The position numbers and the translations under genes are program-made. Of a stretch of 64,000 nucleotides of DNA, positions 61,932 to 64,000 are shown piece after piece; position 1 is the stretch's first letter, and each line of letters starts with the position of its first letter. Source of the DNA: UBA2040 sp002384725 (GTDB taxonomy: Bacteria > Bacteroidota > Bacteroidia > Flavobacteriales_D > Crocinitomicaceae); NCBI GenBank assembly GCA_963926475.1, contig CAWUXE010000002.1, positions 62,001 through 126,000 on the forward strand. The letters are read 5' to 3'. Under the pieces are notes generated by a model. The model ran no database searches. It was not told where the DNA came from and saw only the letters and a program-made list of their open reading frames with translations.

Positions 61932-62705
61932 CTATAATTTGCGGGCGACATATAAAATCTCGCTAGGTTGCAACTTGTATTTCTCGAACAACTCTGCACC
62001 CAATTTTTCCTTTGGGTAAAACTCTTCTACTTCGAAACCTGCTCGGCGCAAATAATCTGGATAATCTTTTCCAAATAAGCGCACGTGGTCTTTTTGCCAA
62101 TAATGTTTTTCTCTATCTTCTGGACTTGTGATAGATTTATCTTCGTATGTCACTTCTATTGAGAAATCTTGAGGAACCTGCATAATCGCCCATCCTCTAG
62201 GACGCATTACACGAAATAATTCGCTCATACATTGATTCGGATCATCAACATGTTCCATAACGTGATTACAGAAAACCACATCAAAACAATTGTCTTCTAA
62301 TGGTATATTGTGTAAATCAAAATGCATATCTGCAATTGGACTGACGATATCTGCTGTTAAATAATCCAGATTCTTTTGAGCTTTAAACTTATCTAAAAAG
62401 CATTGCTCTGGTGCCATATGAAGAACTTTCAAGTTTGGCTTTGTAAAAAAATCGCTGAAATCTCTTAGATACAACCACATCAATCGATGACGTTCCAAGG
62501 TTAAATCACCTGGACAAAGAACTCCTTCTCTATGCGCCACTTCAGATCCGTAGGAAAGAAATTTTCGGTAACTCTTTCCACATACAGGACATGAAACATT
62601 ATTTCCTCTATAAATAAGTGGGGCCAACTTTTTAAAAGGATAACTTAAACGAATCAACAAAGGACGAGGTAGCTTGTTAAGTAAAAATCTATATAGTTTC
62701 TTCAT
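61932..62705 (-). CDS. Class I SAM-dependent methyltransferase with N-terminal Zn-ribbon-like motif
   Basis: 257 aa. An N-terminal membrane-proximal basic helix is followed by SCPVCGKSYRKFLSYG and VLCPGD, three Cys near residues 39, 42 and 64 plus a His that could form a metal site. Methyltransferase core: VLHMAPEQCFLDKF near 95 (a degenerate SAM motif I), DYLTADIV, LPLEDNCFDVVFCNHVMEHV-type motif (visible as IPLEDNCFDVVFCNHVMEHV) near 136, and MRPRGWAIMQVP. Similar enzymes occur in polysaccharide loci, but no such genes lie here. Substrate unknown. Monocistronic. Confidence 0.88.
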   Translation of the reverse strand: MKKLYRFLLNKLPRPLLIRLSYPFKKLAPLIYRGNNVSCPVCGKSYRKFLSYGSEVAHREGVLCPGDLTLERHRLMWLYLRDFSDFFTKPNLKVLHMAPEQCFLDKFKAQKNLDYLTADIVSPIADMHFDLHNIPLEDNCFDVVFCNHVMEHVDDPNQCMSELFRVMRPRGWAIMQVPQDFSIEVTYEDKSITSPEDREKHYWQKDHVRLFGKDYPDYLRRAGFEVEEFYPKEKLGAELFEKYKLQPSEILYVARKL

Positions 62706-62722
62706 GTCTTACAAATCGAAGT

Positions 62723-62730
62723 CAAAAATA
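62723..62730 (-). promoter_or_regulatory. Putative -7 box of the methyltransferase gene
   Basis: TATTTTTG on the minus strand, exact consensus, 17 nt before the ATG at 62705. Confidence 0.45.
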
Positions 62731-62796
62731 AGGAAAGAATAATATTTCTTAGGCATGATAAAGAATTAAACTTATTTTTAGGTAATATTATATTGA

Positions 62797-64000
62797 ATGC
62801 ATCAATTTTCATCAAGCATATTAACTTTTTTACTTACCCTATTCATGACAAACCTTGGTTTTGGTCAAATCAACCATCCAATTGCAAAAAAGCAAGACAA
62901 AATTCTAGTAAAACACAACCACGCTCGCACTGATTCTTATTATTGGATGAACCAGCGTGATAATCCCGATGTTTTAGAATACATATCAAAAGAAAACGAG
63001 TATGCTTTGAATTATTTTAATAGGCTTAAACCACTAGAAGAATTCATATTAAAAGAGTTTGAGAACAGAATCGACCCGAACGAAACGAGTTCTCCTTTTT
63101 ACATGAATGGTCACACCTATCAAATTCGACAAAAAGAAGGTGTCGATTATGGCTACATCTATAGAATTGAAGATGAGGTCTCTACCATATATTTTGATGA
63201 AAATGAGCGAGCAAAAGGACACAAATATTACAGCCTGGGCGACTGGGTTCCTTCGCCTGACAACCGTATTGTTGCCTTATCAGAAGATGTAGTTGGACGC
63301 AGACAATATACAATTCAATTTCGGGTCAATAAGTCCAAAATATACATGGAGGACAAAATTGAAAACACAGATGGATCCATTGTTTGGGCAAATGACAATA
63401 AAACGGTTTTCTACGTTAAAAAAGACGCAACTACTTTACGCGAATTTCAAGTGTGGCGCCATAAATTGGGTGATGACCAGAAAAAAGATGCGCTTATTTA
63501 CGAGGAAAAAGATAAAAAATTTTCCGTTGACATCGGAAAAGCGATGACGGGAAAATATATTCAAATTGGATCCTATTCTTCCTTGACTTCCGAATTAAGA
63601 ATCATAGATGCTGACAAGCCGTATTTAAAACCAAAACTATTTCTTAAAAGAGAAGAAAATCACATCTATTCTCTTGATTATCATGAAGATGGATTCTATA
63701 TCACCTCGAACAAAAATGCAAAAAACAGGCGTGTTTTGTTCAGTCCGAAAATTCCAAAATCTTTGTCTGAATGCATCTTAATCCAAGGAGTAAGCGAAGA
63801 TGTATTAATTGAGAATACACTCGTTTTCAAGTCGCACATTGTACTTGAAGAAAGAGAAAATGGCTTGGCTAGATTAAAATTCTTCAATTTAAAAACCAAA
63901 GAACAAGAGTACATTTCTTTCGATGAAGAAACCTATACCTTAGGTTTTGCTTTTAATGATGATTACGAAAGAGGTAATTTTTATTTCGCATACAAATCTA
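62797..64000 (+). CDS. Oligopeptidase B-like prolyl oligopeptidase (S9), 3' end beyond window
   Basis: Open from the ATG at 62797 to the window end, 401 codons. N-terminal signal peptide-like stretch (SSILTFLLTLFMTNLGFG) then the protease II start: HPIAKKQDKILVKHNHARTD, DSYYWMNQRDNPDVLEYI, SKENEYALNYF, and propeller-blade sequences YSLGDWVPSPDNR, DGSIVWANDNKTVFYVKKD, and VWRHKLGDDQKKDALIYEE. The catalytic Ser/Asp/His domain would follow outside the window. Exported oligopeptidase cleaving after basic residues is the expected role. Upstream TATTTTTA near 62772 is a weak -7 candidate. Confidence 0.88.
   Translation, partial: MHQFSSSILTFLLTLFMTNLGFGQINHPIAKKQDKILVKHNHARTDSYYWMNQRDNPDVLEYISKENEYALNYFNRLKPLEEFILKEFENRIDPNETSSPFYMNGHTYQIRQKEGVDYGYIYRIEDEVSTIYFDENERAKGHKYYSLGDWVPSPDNRIVALSEDVVGRRQYTIQFRVNKSKIYMEDKIENTDGSIVWANDNKTVFYVKKDATTLREFQVWRHKLGDDQKKDALIYEEKDKKFSVDIGKAMTGKYIQIGSYSSLTSELRIIDADKPYLKPKLFLKREENHIYSLDYHEDGFYITSNKNAKNRRVLFSPKIPKSLSECILIQGVSEDVLIENTLVFKSHIVLEERENGLARLKFFNLKTKEQEYISFDEETYTLGFAFNDDYERGNFYFAYKS

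Noticed and set aside
1..64000. Search for tRNA, rRNA, CRISPR arrays, insertion sequences and attachment sites
   Set aside because: No transposase or integrase text, no regularly spaced repeats and no tRNA-like clover-leaf or CCA-ended element was recognised by eye. Weak RNA genes could still be missed without a covariance search.

Overview
The window looks like chromosome of a Bacteroidota bacterium, most likely Flavobacteriales and possibly near Crocinitomicaceae/Fluviicola. The family placement is an inference from gene content. Evidence: low-GC DNA; many promoters of the Bacteroidota type (TAnnTTTG, sometimes with TTG 19 nt upstream); weak or absent Shine-Dalgarno sequences; several exported proteins with type IX secretion (T9SS) C-terminal sorting domains; and lineage-typical families (BshA, DUF3078, DUF6702, DUF3820, CvfB, tandem rhomboids beside mutL). 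I saw no rRNA, tRNA, CRISPR array, insertion sequence or prophage.

Layout. 1-4939 (minus): tight operon of a small membrane protein, mutL, two rhomboid proteases and an endonuclease/exonuclease/phosphatase protein cut by the window edge. 5121-9057: a GH3-like/beta-lactamase-like fusion and bshA (bacillithiol). 9199-12237: ECF sigma factor, a single-span membrane protein and two small secreted paralogues, with overlapping reading frames. 12311-12562: a decayed gene. 12634-15619: pyrD, HMG-CoA lyase and two lipoproteins. 15637-18086: T9SS cargo, DUF4268, a short MscS-like channel and a rhodanese lipoprotein. 18227-24825: cell-surface block with one Ig/PKD-like T9SS protein and two tandem glycine-rich/SprB-repeat T9SS proteins.

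24887-33221: DEAD-box helicase with a cold-shock protein, class IV aminotransferase with a third rhomboid, rpe, an exported basic protein, universal stress protein with CvfB, and an Ntox23-like exported protein. 33306-41741: pyrG-yidC, DUF6702-M1 peptidase, a carboxypeptidase-regulatory-like protein and mnmA. 41750-46044: a T9SS sorting-domain pseudogene, a tiny gene with a 16-bp terminator stem, DUF3820-pepD and ettA. 46163-54939: lipoprotein, SF2 helicase, trxB, pcm, and an acyl-CoA carboxylase beta-ElaA-secreted protein-M13 peptidase operon. 55251-64000: S8 peptidase with T9SS tag, a 50-aa gene, a VWA-like membrane protein, DUF3078, thiolase, a methyltransferase and the start of an oligopeptidase B.

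Together the window is mostly housekeeping: pyrimidine synthesis (pyrD, pyrG), leucine/acyl-CoA breakdown (carboxylase beta subunit, HMG-CoA lyase, thiolase), thiol redox (bshA, trxB), protein repair and peptide turnover (pcm, pepD, M1, M13, S9), translation and RNA (ettA, mnmA, helicase/CSP) and membrane insertion (yidC). Interspersed is accessory surface material. The most notable points are the sigma-factor envelope operon, promoters placed exactly 4 nt before start codons (probable leaderless mRNAs), two enzymes with Asp-to-Glu changes at catalytic aspartates, the homogenised tandem surface genes, and two decayed genes.
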